Part shown: positions 54,473-64,000 of the stretch, piece by piece
How positions within the stretch are numbered: the stretch's first letter is position 1
How the letters are laid out: each line of letters starts with the position of its first letter
Assembly (NCBI RefSeq): GCF_009909145.1
Contig: NZ_JAAAPJ010000006.1
Span: 372,001-436,000, forward strand
From: Corallococcus silvisoli
GTDB lineage: Bacteria; Myxococcota; Myxococcia; Myxococcales; Myxococcaceae
Direction: 5' to 3'
Length of the DNA stretch: 64,000 nucleotides
Notes under the pieces: model-generated
Seen by the model: only the letters and a program-made list of their open reading frames with translations
Told to the model about the DNA's origin: nothing
Database searches by the model: none
Translations under genes and position numbers: made by a program

Positions 54473-54707
54473 GGAAGACTCCGGTTCAGGCCCGCGAGAA
54501 GTTGGGTGCGGGGCTGACCGGGCCTAGAGCATTGCTCGTGCCAACTCCCGCTCCAGAGGGACGCACGGGCGGACGGGGGGCCTGATACCCGCGAAATGCC
54601 TGGGGCGTATTGCCCCGAGAGGGGCAGGATGCCCCGGAACATGCGGGGCCGGACGGATCCCCGGACCCGGAGGGTGCGTGGCATGGGCCATGCTCCTGGG
54701 GGGCGAA

Positions 54708-55130
54708 ATGACCAACGCCCCCCCGCATGAAGCAGCCGCGTCCCCCGTGCGCATCCTGGTGGCCGAGGACGACGACGCGATGCGGGCCATGCTCGTGCGC
54801 ACGCTGGTGCGCGCGGGCTACACGGTGGTGGAGGTGGAGGACGGCTTCGAGCTGGGGGACTACGTGGCCATGATGCAGGGCCAGGGCGGCACGCTCGCGC
54901 CGCCGGACCTCATCGTCAGCGACGTGCGCATGCCGGGCCGCAGCGGCCTGGAGGCCCTGAAGCGGCTGCGCGAGCAGGGCATCGCGTGCCCCGTCCTCCT
55001 GCTCAGCGCCTTCGCGGACGACGAGACGCACGCGGAGGCCCTGCGGCTGGGCGCGCGCCAGCTGCTGGACAAGCCGGTGGACCTGGACGTGCTGAAGGCG
55101 GCGGTGCGTGAAGCGGTGGCGCGGCCCTAA
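54708..55130 (+). CDS. Single-domain response regulator, paralogue of the one at 50807
   Basis: 140 residues; the ATG at 54708 has GGGGGG upstream. Receiver: [28 protein letters not shown] (phospho-Asp), [10 protein letters not shown] with Ser for Thr, and LLDKPVD (Lys). It shares [13 protein letters not shown] with the DAATHAEAMRLGAA of the 50807 protein. It converges on the symporter gene with a 4-base overlap of stops. Confidence 0.9.
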   Translation: MTNAPPHEAAASPVRILVAEDDDAMRAMLVRTLVRAGYTVVEVEDGFELGDYVAMMQGQGGTLAPPDLIVSDVRMPGRSGLEALKRLREQGIACPVLLLSAFADDETHAEALRLGARQLLDKPVDLDVLKAAVREAVARP

Positions 55131-56458
55131 CCGGGCATCTCCTCGGGCTCGGCGCCGGGCGCCTGGGGGGCGGGCAGCGGCTGGCCGTGGAGCTCGGCGT
55201 GGAGCCGGTCGCGGTCCAGCTCCCCCTCCCAGCGGGAGACGACGATGCTGGCGACGCCGTTGCCGATGAAGTTGGTGAGCGCGCGCGCCTCGCTCATGAA
55301 CCGGTCGATGCCCAGGATGAGCGCCAGGCCGGCCACCGGCACGGACGGCACCACCGCCAGCGTGGCGGCCAGGGTGATGAAGCCCGCGCCCGTCACGCCG
55401 GAGGCGCCCTTGGACGTGAGCATCGCCACGCCCAGCAGCGTGGCCGTCTGGGTGAGGGTGAGGTCCACGTTGAGCGCCTGGGCCACGAACAGCGCCGCCA
55501 TGGTCAGGTAGATGTTGGTGCCGTCCAGGTTGAACGAGTAGCCGCTGGGCACCACCAGCCCCACCACGGACTTGGAGCAGCCCAGCCGCTCCAGCTTCTG
55601 CATCAGCGGCACCAGCGCGGACTCCGACGACGACGTGCCCAGCACCAGGAGCAGCTCCGCGCGGATGTAGCGCAGGAACTTCAGGATGGAGAAGCCCGTC
55701 AGCCGCGCCACCACGCCCAGCACGCCCACCACGAAGAGGCCGCACGCCAGGTAGAAGCAGCCCATCAGGCGCAGCAGCGGGCCCAGGCTGGTGACGCCGT
55801 AGGCGCCCAGGGTGAAGGCCATGGAGGCCCCCGCGCCAATGGGCGCCAGCTTCATCACGGTGCCAATCATGTGGAAGAAGGCCTTGGACAGCGCCTCCAG
55901 GAGGACGACCACGGGCCTCGCGGTGGCGCCCAGCGCGGTGAGGGAGAAGCCGAACAGCAGCGCCAGCAGCAGCACCTGGAGCAGGTCGCCCTCGCCGGTG
56001 AAGGCGTCCACGAAGGTGCGCGGGATGATGTGCAGCAGGAAGCCCGTGGTGGACTGGTCGTGCGCCTGCTGGGCGAAGCGGGCCACGGCGCTCGCGTCCA
56101 GCGTGCGGGGATCCACGTTGAAGCCGGACCCGGGCTTGAGCACCGTCACCACCAGCGCGCCGATGAGCAGCGCGAACGTGGAGATGACCTCGAAGTAGAG
56201 CAGCGCCTTGCCGCCCACCCGGCCCACCTTCTTCATGTCCGCCACGTTGGCGACCCCCAGCACCACGGTCAGGAAGATGACCGGGGAGATGAGCATCTTC
56301 ACCAGCGCGATGAACGCGTCGCCCAGCGGCTTGAGCTTCACCGCCGTGGCCGGGAGGAGGTGACCCAGGAGGCCCCCGGCGAAGATGGCCGCCAGGACCC
56401 ACAGGTAGAGGCGCGAGGAGGACTTCGGGTGTCCGGCTTCCGCGGTGTCGGCGCTCAT
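55127..56458 (-). CDS. Dicarboxylate/amino acid:cation symporter (DctA/GltP type)
   Basis: 443 residues, ATG at 56458. About eight membrane helices and two re-entrant loops fit the SDF (DAACS) family. Motifs include [17 protein letters not shown] (first hairpin, serine-rich), [19 protein letters not shown] (conserved NLDGT), [20 protein letters not shown] (second hairpin) and [20 protein letters not shown] (substrate Arg). It takes up C4-dicarboxylates or glutamate/aspartate with H+ or Na+. Confidence 0.94.
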   Translation of the reverse strand: MSADTAEAGHPKSSSRLYLWVLAAIFAGGLLGHLLPATAVKLKPLGDAFIALVKMLISPVIFLTVVLGVANVADMKKVGRVGGKALLYFEVISTFALLIGALVVTVLKPGSGFNVDPRTLDASAVARFAQQAHDQSTTGFLLHIIPRTFVDAFTGEGDLLQVLLLALLFGFSLTALGATARPVVVLLEALSKAFFHMIGTVMKLAPIGAGASMAFTLGAYGVTSLGPLLRLMGCFYLACGLFVVGVLGVVARLTGFSILKFLRYIRAELLLVLGTSSSESALVPLMQKLERLGCSKSVVGLVVPSGYSFNLDGTNIYLTMAALFVAQALNVDLTLTQTATLLGVAMLTSKGASGVTGAGFITLAATLAVVPSVPVAGLALILGIDRFMSEARALTNFIGNGVASIVVSRWEGELDRDRLHAELHGQPLPAPQAPGAEPEEMPG

Positions 56459-56471
56459 GGTCCTGTCGTCC

Positions 56472-58253
56472 TCAGGCTGACTTCTGTTCGGCTTCGTCCT
56501 TCTCGAACAGCTGCTCCAGCTCGCGGCGCGCGCGGACGATGACCTCCATCATCTTCTTCTCGTCGCGGAACACCTTCGCGCTCTCCAGCATCAGGGCCTC
56601 GTCGTGCTCGCGGAAGCGCTCCACGGAGCGGCGGGCCTCCCCGAAGGTGAGGCCCATGGCCTGGAGCACGTCGTTGGCCATCACGAGGCTGGCGTCGAAC
56701 GTCTCACGCACCAGGTGCGTGACGCCCAGGTCCAGCAGCCGGTACGCGTGCTCGCGGTTGCGCGCCCGCGCGTAGATGGTGAGGTTGGGGAAGTGCTCCT
56801 GGACCATCTGCGCGGTGCGCAGGGACGCGGCCATGTCGTCGATGGCCAGCACGAACACCTTCGCCTTGTCCGCGCGGGCCGCGCGCAAGAGGTCCAGCCG
56901 GGACGCGTCGCCGTAGAACACCTGGTTGCCGAAGCGCTGGATGAAGTCGATGTGCTCCGCGCTCGCGTCAATGGCGGTGAAGCCGATGCGCCGGGCGCGC
57001 AGCAGGCGGGCCACCACCTGCCCCACGCGGCCCATGCCCGCGATGATGACCGGGTGGTCCTGGTCCGGGGACACGTCGTATTCGCGCTGCGGCCCCTTCT
57101 TCTTGAAGCGCGGCGCCACCCAGCGCTCGTGGATGACGGACAGGAACGGCGTCACCGCCATGGACATGCCCACCACCAGCACCAGCAGGTCCGCCTGCGG
57201 GCGGTCCATCACGTGGAAGGCCACCGCCAGGGAGAAGAGGACGAAGGCGAACTCACCGCCCTGCGAAATCACCACCGCCAGGTTCAGCGCGGAGCCCGGC
57301 TTCTTCAGGCCCACGCGCCCCAGCCCGTACAGCACCAGCGCCTTGAGGAAGGTGAGGCCCAGCACCAGCGCCAGCACGCGCAGCGGCTCATGCGCCAGCA
57401 GCGTGAGGTTCACGGACATGCCCACCGCGATGAAGAACAGGCCCAGCAAGAGGCCCTTGAACGGTTCGATGTCCGCTTCCAGCTCGTGGCGGTACTCGGA
57501 CTCCGACAGCAGCACGCCCGCGAGGAACGCGCCCAGCGCCATGGACAGCCCCACCGCGCTGACCAGCGACGCGGTGCCCACGACCACGAGCAGCGCCGTC
57601 GCGGTGAACAGCTCCTGGCTGTGCACGGACGCCACCGCGCGGAACACCGGCCGCAGGAGGTAGCGGCCCGCCACCACCACCAGCACCACCGCGCCCGCGG
57701 CCTTCAGCGCCGTCAGCCAGCCGGCCTCCGTGGCGGGCGCCTCGGAGACGCCCAGCAGCGGCAGCAGGGCCAGGAGCGGGATGACCGCCAGGTCCTGGAA
57801 CAGCAGGATGCCGAAGGCCAGCTGCCCGTGCTCCGCGGCGAGCTGGTTCTTCTCCCCCAGCAGCTGGAGCGCGAACGCGGTGGAGGACAGCGACAGGCCG
57901 AAGCCCGCGATGATGGCCGCGCCCCAGGCGAGCCCCAGCGCCCGCCCCACGCCCGCCAGGAGCAGCCCCGTCAGCACCACCTGCGCCCCGCCCATCCCGA
58001 ACACCGACCGGCGCAGGCTCCACAGGCGCGACGGCTGCAGCTCCAGGCCAATCACGAACAGCAGCAACACCACGCCCAGCTCCGCGATGTGGAGGATGTT
58101 CTCCACGTCGGAGATGAGGCCCGCGCCATACGGCCCGATGGCCGCGCCCGCCGCCAGGTACCCCAGCACGGAGCCCAGCCCCAACCGCTTGAAGAGGGGC
58201 ACGGCGATGACCGTGGCGGCCAGGAACACCAGCGCCTGATGCAGGAATGACAT
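56472..58253 (-). CDS. Kef-type potassium/proton antiporter with TrkA-N domain
   Basis: 593 residues; the ATG at 58253 begins [20 protein letters not shown]. About 12 membrane helices with CPA2 motifs ([46 protein letters not shown]). The C-terminal RCK/TrkA-N domain has the NAD-binding [14 protein letters not shown]. It exports K+ in exchange for protons under stress and is regulated through the nucleotide domain. It lies 13 bases upstream of the symporter gene in the same direction, so the two may form an operon. Confidence 0.93.
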   Translation of the reverse strand: MSFLHQALVFLAATVIAVPLFKRLGLGSVLGYLAAGAAIGPYGAGLISDVENILHIAELGVVLLLFVIGLELQPSRLWSLRRSVFGMGGAQVVLTGLLLAGVGRALGLAWGAAIIAGFGLSLSSTAFALQLLGEKNQLAAEHGQLAFGILLFQDLAVIPLLALLPLLGVSEAPATEAGWLTALKAAGAVVLVVVAGRYLLRPVFRAVASVHSQELFTATALLVVVGTASLVSAVGLSMALGAFLAGVLLSESEYRHELEADIEPFKGLLLGLFFIAVGMSVNLTLLAHEPLRVLALVLGLTFLKALVLYGLGRVGLKKPGSALNLAVVISQGGEFAFVLFSLAVAFHVMDRPQADLLVLVVGMSMAVTPFLSVIHERWVAPRFKKKGPQREYDVSPDQDHPVIIAGMGRVGQVVARLLRARRIGFTAIDASAEHIDFIQRFGNQVFYGDASRLDLLRAARADKAKVFVLAIDDMAASLRTAQMVQEHFPNLTIYARARNREHAYRLLDLGVTHLVRETFDASLVMANDVLQAMGLTFGEARRSVERFREHDEALMLESAKVFRDEKKMMEVIVRARRELEQLFEKDEAEQKSA

Positions 58254-58355
58254 AAGGCGCCTGCATGGCACGCTTAAGGCGGTGCGGCAACTGGAGCCGA
58301 GGGGGCTCTCACCTGCTGGGTGGGCAACAGGGTGAGGGGCGCGGACGCGGGCGCG

Positions 58356-60092
58356 TCAGTGCTCGTAGGCGTCGCGCGGGCGCGTCAGGGGGCCGCCGGC
58401 TCCCGCCTGCTGCGTGACGGTCGCGGGCGCGGCGAGGTGCGCCACGGGCAGCGTGAAGGTGAAGACGCTGCCGGTGCCCAGGGTGCTCTCCGCGCGGATG
58501 CCGCCGCCGTGGGCTTCCACCAGTCCCTTGGCGATGGCCAGGCCCAGGCCGGTGCCCCGGCTGGCCGCGTCGCGCGCCTGCCAGTAGCGGTCGAAGATGT
58601 GCGGCAGCGCGTCCGGGGTGATGCCGTTGCCCGTGTCGCGCACGTCGAAGGACACCTCGTTGCCGCGCACCGTCGCGCGCATCGACAGGGTGCCGCCCGG
58701 CGGGGTGAACTTCACCGCGTTGCCCAGCAGGTTGCCCATCACCTGGAGCACGCGGCTGCGGTCGCACTTCACGCGCAGCGACTCCGGGGGCAGGTCCGCC
58801 TCCAGGTGCAGCCCCTTGGCCTCCGCCAGCGGACGGATGGCCTCCAGCGCCTCGGTGGCCAGCGACGCCGCGGGGTACTCGCCCAGCTCCAGCGGCAGGT
58901 GCCCGGCTTCCAGGCGGCCCCAGTCCAGCAGGTCGGAGATGAGCCGCGACATGCGCTCCGCCGCGTCGTTGATGCGCGTGGCCTGCTTGGCCACGGCCTC
59001 GCCGCCCGGCTTGCCCGCCGTGCCGCGCAGCAGCAGCGCCGCGCCCAACTGCACCACGCCCAGCGGGTTCTTCAGGTCGTGCGACACGACGGCGAGCAGG
59101 TCCTCGCGCGCGCGGGCCGCCCGGCGCGACTCGCCCACCAGCCGCGCGTTGTCGATGGCGAGGCTCGCGCGCAGGCACAGGTCCTCCGCCAGCGCCAGGT
59201 CATCCGGGCCGTACCGGCGCCCGGAGCCGGAGCTCACGAACGTCACCGCGCCCAGCGTGTGGCCGCGCGCGCGCAGCGGGATGATCATGTACGAGCGCGC
59301 CTGGAGCGCCTCCAGCATCGCCGGGTGCGCGGGCTCCGCCGCCGCGGCGCGCAGCAGCGACTCCGTCACCGCCGGCACCAGCTCCGGCTCTCCGGTGCGC
59401 AGCACGCGCAAAAGGCCCACCGGCGCGTCGTCGCGCACCTCCGTGCGCATGGGCAGGCCCCGGGCGCGCTCCTGCTGCGTCGGGTCCAGGCACGCCACCG
59501 CCGCGCGGCCCACCCACGGCCCATGCTCCAGCGCGTCCACCAGGCACCAGTCCGCCAGGTCCGGCACGGCCAGGTGCGCGAGCAGCGTGTACATGCCCTG
59601 GGGATCCGGCGGGTGGGTGAAGAGCGTCGTCATCGCCTGGTAGAGGAACGAGCGGCGGCGCTCGGCCGTCTCCACCTCCGCGCGCGACGCCAGCTCCAGC
59701 TCCAGGGCGCGCGAGTAGACGGCCTCCGCCTCCGTGAGCGCCCGCGCGGTCACCAGGACGGCAGGGGACACGTCCGCGTCCGTCCCCAGCGGCGTGAGCA
59801 CCAGCGCGTGCGGCCGCAGGCCCTGCATGCCCGGCCAGGGCGCCTCCACGGTGGTGGACTCGCGCAGCGTCATCACCCGGACGCGCGCGGCCTCCAGCGC
59901 CCTCAGCGCGTCCTGGGGCAGGCCCAGCTCGCTCCAGTGCCGGCCGGCGAGCTCCCCCTCGGTCCGCCCGAGCGCCCGGGCGCCCGCGGCGCTGCACGAC
60001 ACCAGCCGCCCCGAGCCATCCAGCAGATAGGCAGGATCGGGGATGGCGGCGAAGGCCGCTTCATAGGCCGGACCAGTCGTGGGAGCGCTCAT
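58356..60092 (-). CDS. PAS-GAF histidine kinase
   Basis: 578 residues from the ATG at 60092; a start 10 codons earlier is possible. A PAS domain (about 10-110) is followed by GAF (about 160-320, with YMIIPLRARGHTLGAVTFVS), the H-box LLAVVSHDLKNPLGVV and an ATPase domain (NLLGNAVKFTPPG, DTGNGI, GLGLAIAKGLVEAHGG). No membrane segment; a cytosolic sensor of an unknown small molecule or redox signal. It is between two transporter and chemosensory units and has no adjacent regulator. Confidence 0.92.
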   Translation of the reverse strand: MSAPTTGPAYEAAFAAIPDPAYLLDGSGRLVSCSAAGARALGRTEGELAGRHWSELGLPQDALRALEAARVRVMTLRESTTVEAPWPGMQGLRPHALVLTPLGTDADVSPAVLVTARALTEAEAVYSRALELELASRAEVETAERRRSFLYQAMTTLFTHPPDPQGMYTLLAHLAVPDLADWCLVDALEHGPWVGRAAVACLDPTQQERARGLPMRTEVRDDAPVGLLRVLRTGEPELVPAVTESLLRAAAAEPAHPAMLEALQARSYMIIPLRARGHTLGAVTFVSSGSGRRYGPDDLALAEDLCLRASLAIDNARLVGESRRAARAREDLLAVVSHDLKNPLGVVQLGAALLLRGTAGKPGGEAVAKQATRINDAAERMSRLISDLLDWGRLEAGHLPLELGEYPAASLATEALEAIRPLAEAKGLHLEADLPPESLRVKCDRSRVLQVMGNLLGNAVKFTPPGGTLSMRATVRGNEVSFDVRDTGNGITPDALPHIFDRYWQARDAASRGTGLGLAIAKGLVEAHGGGIRAESTLGTGSVFTFTLPVAHLAAPATVTQQAGAGGPLTRPRDAYEH

Positions 60093-60203
60093 CGGGGAGG
60101 AGGGGACGGGGAGATGTCCCATTGGACTCGATATTGACACTCCGTGCCAGGGACGCCATTCCGCCCCGGAATCCAACCGGATGAGTTTCACTCAACCAAC
60201 ACT

Positions 60204-61271
60204 TCAGGGCGTGCGGCCCGCCGGCTGGTAGAGCGCCTGCAACCTGCGAGCGATCTGCCCCAGGGGGAGGACTTCGTGCGCCAGGTTGGCGCCCACCACC
60301 ACCGCGGGCATGCCGTAGACGACGGACGTCGCCTCGTCCTGGGCAATCACGCGCCCGCCCGCCTGGTGCACGTCCCGGATTCCGTCCAGCCCGTCCTGGC
60401 CCATGCCGGTGAGCACCACGGCCAGTGACGTCTGCCCATACGCGCGGGCGACGGCGCGGAACAGCCAGTTGGCGGAGGGGCGGAACCCCTGGATGGGGGC
60501 GGCGCCGGACACCTGGACGCGGTGGTCCGTCGTCACGCCCAGGTGCTTGTCGTCCGGGGCCAGGTACACCGTGCCGGGCAGGAGCGGCTCGCAGTCCTCG
60601 GCCACCTTCACCCGCAGCTTCGTGGCCGTGCCCAGCCACGTCGCCAGCCCCGACCCGAAGCCCAGCGCGATGTGCTGCACCACCAGGATGGGCGGCGGGG
60701 GCGTGTCCCGGCCGTTGAGGTCGGACAGGATGCGGTGGAGGGCGGCGGGGCCGCCGGTGGACGCGGCCATGGCCAGCACGGACGGCGGGCGCGGCTGGGG
60801 GGTGGACGTGGGCTCGGCCGGGGGCGGCGGCGGGGCGGCGCGGTCCGGCCAGCGGCGCACCACCTTCACCTGGGCCATGGCCTTGAGCGTGTCGCGCAGG
60901 CGGCGGCTGTCCGCCTCGAAGTCCGGCGACTCCGGGCCCACCGGCTTCTGGAGCACCGCGAGCGCTCCGGCCCTCAGCGCGGCCATGGATGTCTGGATGT
61001 CGCGCTCCACCAGCGTGGACACCACCACCACGGGCGTGGGCACCTCCGTCATGATGCGGCGGGTGGCGTCCAGGCCGTCCATGCGCGGCATCTGGATGTC
61101 CATCGTCACCAGGGAGGGCTGGAGGCGCTGGCACAGCTCCACGGCCTCCAGGCCATCCTTGGCCTCACCCACCACGGTGAGCGCCGGGTCGGTGCGCAGG
61201 ATCTCCACCAGCAGCCGCCGGGCGGTGGGCGAGTCCTCGGCCACCAGGATGCGCAACGGTTCGGTCTTCAT
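60204..61271 (-). CDS. cheB: CheB methylesterase, cluster 2
   Basis: 355 residues, ATG at 61271. Receiver with ILVAEDSPTARRLL and LVTMDIQMPRMDG, a Pro-rich linker, then the esterase with AASTGGPAAL (Ser), VVQHIALGF (His) and LTGMGQDGLDGI (Asp). It is the last gene of the second cluster and overlaps cheA by 4 bases. It deamidates or demethylates the receptor encoded at 63419. Confidence 0.95.
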   Translation of the reverse strand: MKTEPLRILVAEDSPTARRLLVEILRTDPALTVVGEAKDGLEAVELCQRLQPSLVTMDIQMPRMDGLDATRRIMTEVPTPVVVVSTLVERDIQTSMAALRAGALAVLQKPVGPESPDFEADSRRLRDTLKAMAQVKVVRRWPDRAAPPPPPAEPTSTPQPRPPSVLAMAASTGGPAALHRILSDLNGRDTPPPPILVVQHIALGFGSGLATWLGTATKLRVKVAEDCEPLLPGTVYLAPDDKHLGVTTDHRVQVSGAAPIQGFRPSANWLFRAVARAYGQTSLAVVLTGMGQDGLDGIRDVHQAGGRVIAQDEATSVVYGMPAVVVGANLAHEVLPLGQIARRLQALYQPAGRTP

Positions 61272-63415
61272 AGCAGTCGCCTCAGCGTCTCCAGCAGGCT
61301 CGTCGGGTCAAACGCGCTCTTCACGATGTAGGCGCTGGCGCCGGCCTGCAGTCCGCGCGCCTTGTCCTCGGGCTTCTCGCGCGACGTGACGAGCACCACC
61401 GGCACCCGCCCGAAGCGGGGCGACGCGCGCACGGCCTCCGTGACCTGGAAGCCATCCATGCGCGGCATCTCCACGTCCAGCACCAGCGCGTCCGCGCCGC
61501 CCGCCTGGAGCCGCTCCCACGCCTCCGCGCCATCCGCGCACGCCGTGACGTCGAACCCGGCGCCCTCCAGGATGCTCTGCTCCAGCATGCGCGTGGTGGG
61601 CGAGTCGTCCGCCAGCACCACGCGCTTGCGCACCGCCTTCTCCCGGGGCGTGGGGAAGAAGTGGGCGGACGGGCGCCCGCCCGCGGCCCGCACCAGCGAG
61701 GCCGGGTTGAGCAGCAGCGCCATGCGGCCATCCGGCAGCACCGCCACCGCTGCCACGTGCCGCGCGCGCTTCACGCGGCCGCCCAGCGAGCGCACCAGCA
61801 CCTCCTGCTCGGCGATGACCTCGTCCACCACCAGCGCCGCCTGCGCGGTGCCCGCGGACAGCACCACCGCGGACGGCCGCGCCTTGGGCGCGCCCGCGGG
61901 CAGGTCCAGCACGCCCGCGAGCGACGCCAGGGGCACGAGCGCGTCCGGCGTCACCCAGGACATGCGGCCCTCCACCTCGCGCACGTCGGAGGGGGACAGG
62001 CGCAGCAGCCGGTCCACGCCCTCGCTCGCGAGCGCGAGGATCTGCCCGCCCGCGGTCACCAGCAGCACGCGCAGGGTGCTCAGGGTGAGGGGCACGTCCA
62101 GCGTGAAGCGGGTGCCCTGGCCGGCCTTGAAGGCCACCTCCACGCTGCCGCGCAGGGCCTCCACCTGGGCGCGCACCACGTCCAGGCCCACGCCCCGGCC
62201 GGACACCGCCGTCACCTTCGCCGCGGTGGACAGCCCGGGCATGAAGACGAGCCGGGCGGCCTCCTCGTCGTCCTCGGGCGCCTCCAGGCCCCGGGCGCGC
62301 GCGCGCTCGCGCAGCGCCTCCAGGTCCAGGCCGCGCCCGTCGTCCTCCACCGCCACCTCCACCCGGCTGCCGCGCAGCCGCGCGGACAGCACCACGCGGC
62401 CCTCCTCGGACTTGCCGTGGCGCACGCGCTCCTCGGGCGCCTCCAGGCCGTGCGCCACCGCGTTGCGCACCAGGTGCAGCAGCGGCTCGCGCAGGGACTG
62501 GAGCAGCGAGCGGTCCAGCTCCAGCCCGCCGCCGTGCACCTCCATGCGCGCGCGCCGGCCCAGGCCGTGCGCCACGTCGCGCGCGGCGCGCTCCAGGCCC
62601 GTGCAGCCCTCCTCGAAGGGGAGCATGCGGGCGCGGCGCACCTCGTCGTCCAGGCCGGTGGAGGACTGGAACAGCGCGCGGCGGTCCTGCGCCAGCACGC
62701 GCGCCACCCGCGCCAGCTCCATCTCCACCCGGCGCAGCGTCGTTTCAGAGGAGGTGCCGCGCACCGTCCCGCGCAGGCTGGCGGCGTCGTCGCGCAGCTG
62801 CTCCAGCGACTCGGCGTGGCCTTCCAGGCGCAGCATGGCCACGCGCAGCTCGCCGCTGCGGCTCAGGAGCGCGTCCAGCTTCTGCCCGGACACGCGCACC
62901 GGCAGCGCCTCCCCGCTGGCCTGCGCCGGGACCGCGGGCTCCGGCTCCGGCTCCGCGTCCGCGGCTTCGGGCGAGGGGGGCCTCGCGCCGGCCCGGGGGG
63001 GCTCCGGCGCCCGTGCGGGCATGCCGTGCGCGGCCTGCTCCAACTGGGGCAGCAGCGCCTCCAGCGGCGAGCCGGGCAGCTCCTGGCGCGACGCCAGGCG
63101 GCGGCCCGCGTCGTCCAGCGCGTCCACGGTGGCGAAGCACAGCTCGAACAGGTCCGGCGTCGGGGCGCGCCCGTGGAGGAGGGACTCCAGCACCTCCTCC
63201 ATGCGGTGGCAGGCGTTCTCCACCATGCTGGCGCTGGCCGCGCGCGACGCGCCCTTCACGCTGTGCAGCGTGCGCAAGAGGCCCGGGATGAGCTCCCGCG
63301 CGCGCGCCGGGGCCTGCTCCAGCGCGAGCAGGTCCCGGTTGAGGGACACGACGTGCCCCTCCAGCTCCTCCAGGAACGAGTCCAGCAGTGCCTGCGCCAG
63401 CCTGTCGCGATCCAT
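61268..63415 (-). CDS. cheA: CheA kinase fused to a receiver, cluster 2
   Basis: 715 residues, ATG at 63415. HPt with LLRTLHSVKGASRAA (phospho-His51), a Pro/Glu-rich linker, a dimerisation domain, ATPase (HLVRNAVAHGLEAPEE, VEDDGRGLD, SGRGVGLDVVRAQVEAL), a CheW-like domain (ILALASEGVDRLL) and a C-terminal receiver (VVLADDSPTTRML, ALVLDVEMPRMDG, SAYIVKSAF). The CheA-receiver fusion resembles FrzE and CheAY forms in delta-proteobacteria. It sits between mcp and cheB. Confidence 0.95.
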   Translation of the reverse strand: MDRDRLAQALLDSFLEELEGHVVSLNRDLLALEQAPARARELIPGLLRTLHSVKGASRAASASMVENACHRMEEVLESLLHGRAPTPDLFELCFATVDALDDAGRRLASRQELPGSPLEALLPQLEQAAHGMPARAPEPPRAGARPPSPEAADAEPEPEPAVPAQASGEALPVRVSGQKLDALLSRSGELRVAMLRLEGHAESLEQLRDDAASLRGTVRGTSSETTLRRVEMELARVARVLAQDRRALFQSSTGLDDEVRRARMLPFEEGCTGLERAARDVAHGLGRRARMEVHGGGLELDRSLLQSLREPLLHLVRNAVAHGLEAPEERVRHGKSEEGRVVLSARLRGSRVEVAVEDDGRGLDLEALRERARARGLEAPEDDEEAARLVFMPGLSTAAKVTAVSGRGVGLDVVRAQVEALRGSVEVAFKAGQGTRFTLDVPLTLSTLRVLLVTAGGQILALASEGVDRLLRLSPSDVREVEGRMSWVTPDALVPLASLAGVLDLPAGAPKARPSAVVLSAGTAQAALVVDEVIAEQEVLVRSLGGRVKRARHVAAVAVLPDGRMALLLNPASLVRAAGGRPSAHFFPTPREKAVRKRVVLADDSPTTRMLEQSILEGAGFDVTACADGAEAWERLQAGGADALVLDVEMPRMDGFQVTEAVRASPRFGRVPVVLVTSREKPEDKARGLQAGASAYIVKSAFDPTSLLETLRRLL

Positions 63416-63418
63416 GAT

Positions 63419-64000
63419 TTAGCGCCCGAACTCCCCGAGCAGCCCCTTGAGCTTCTGGCCCATGGCGTTGATGTCCTGCATCGCGCGCTCCGTCTGCCGC
63501 GACGAGGTGAGGCCCTGCTGCGTGGCCTGGTTCACGTCGTGCATCGCCTGGCGGATCTGCCCGATGCCGGTGGCCTGCTGGTTGGCGGACGCGGCGATCT
63601 GCGCGGCCGTGAGCGAGGCCTGCGTGAGCAGGTCCGCCAGCTGCTGGATGGTGGTGCCGGCCTCCGTGACGACGCGGGTGGCGGACGACACGCTCTTGGT
63701 GCCCTCCTCCGTGGTCATCACCGCGCCGTGGGTGGCCTTCTGGATTTGACCGAGGATCTGCCGCACCTGCGCGGTGGCCTTCTTGGACTGCTCCGCCAGG
63801 GCCTTCACCTCCGAGGCGACGACGGCGAAGCCGCGGCCGTGCTCGCCCGCGCGGCTCGCCTCGATGGACGCGTTGAGCGCCAGCATGTGCGTCTGTTCGG
63901 AGATGTCGTTGACGGTGGTGATGATGTCGCCAATGGCCTGGGCCTGCTCGGCCAGGGCGAGGATGCGCGACGCGATGGACTCCACCTGGTCGCGCACCGC
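63419..64000 (-). CDS. Methyl-accepting chemotaxis protein, C-terminal part (continues past window)
   Basis: The frame is open at the right edge, so only the last 193 residues are seen. The hairpin tip is intact: [20 protein letters not shown], then [20 protein letters not shown]. The C-terminal arm is coiled coil with glutamine/threonine pairs typical of methylation regions. It lies 3 bases upstream of cheA in cluster 2. The sensor part is outside the window. Confidence 0.95.
   Translation of the reverse strand, partial: AVRDQVESIASRILALAEQAQAIGDIITTVNDISEQTHMLALNASIEASRAGEHGRGFAVVASEVKALAEQSKKATAQVRQILGQIQKATHGAVMTTEEGTKSVSSATRVVTEAGTTIQQLADLLTQASLTAAQIAASANQQATGIGQIRQAMHDVNQATQQGLTSSRQTERAMQDINAMGQKLKGLLGEFGR

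Overview
The window is high-GC DNA whose coding capacity is dominated by two-component and chemosensory proteins, many lipoproteins and an Rhs toxin locus. That profile fits a myxobacterium of the Myxococcus/Corallococcus type (Cystobacterineae). This is an inference from gene content and codon bias; no rRNA gene or species marker is present.

Bases 1 to about 17400 are an accessory island. It opens inside a giant Rhs/YD-repeat gene (5' end outside the window) whose C-terminal tip looks like a polymorphic toxin. Behind it come candidate immunity genes of unrelated types (Sel1-like, beta-rich, all-alpha Imm5-like, MORN/YwqK-like), a displaced homologue of the Rhs tip, a scar of a second rhs core, and a layer of mobile DNA: an intact IS66-type element (tnpA-tnpB-tnpC), an inverted IS66 relic, an IS5-type element with a -1 frameshift transposase, a 119-bp MITE that splits a small gene, and the 5' end of an IS1182-like element that interrupts a duplicated helical-repeat gene. 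Local GC drops in the toxin and immunity genes.

Bases 17436-37270 are mostly chromosomal housekeeping and signalling: a lipoprotein with an internal duplication; a four-gene overlapping operon ending in a RegB/RegA-type redox kinase-regulator pair; DoxX and metallophosphoesterase genes; a Fur regulator; single-domain receivers; hybrid kinases; a divergent TetR/TetX-like flavin monooxygenase pair with twin palindromic operators; a GNAT acetyltransferase; and a glucose-dehydrogenase-like/cyclase gene pair.

Bases 37475-47168 form a complete, translationally coupled chemosensory operon (cheY-cheA-cheW-mcp-HEAT repeat-cheR-cheB). Its receptor is soluble and unusually long, and the HEAT-repeat protein is a plausible non-flagellar output or accessory partner. 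Bases 47193-60092 hold further kinases and receivers, an NtrC-type regulator with its HAMP kinase, a three-lipoprotein operon that includes a JAMM-motif protein, a dicarboxylate/cation symporter and a Kef-type antiporter. The right edge, 60204-64000, is a second chemosensory cluster (cheB, cheA-receiver fusion, mcp) that continues beyond the window.
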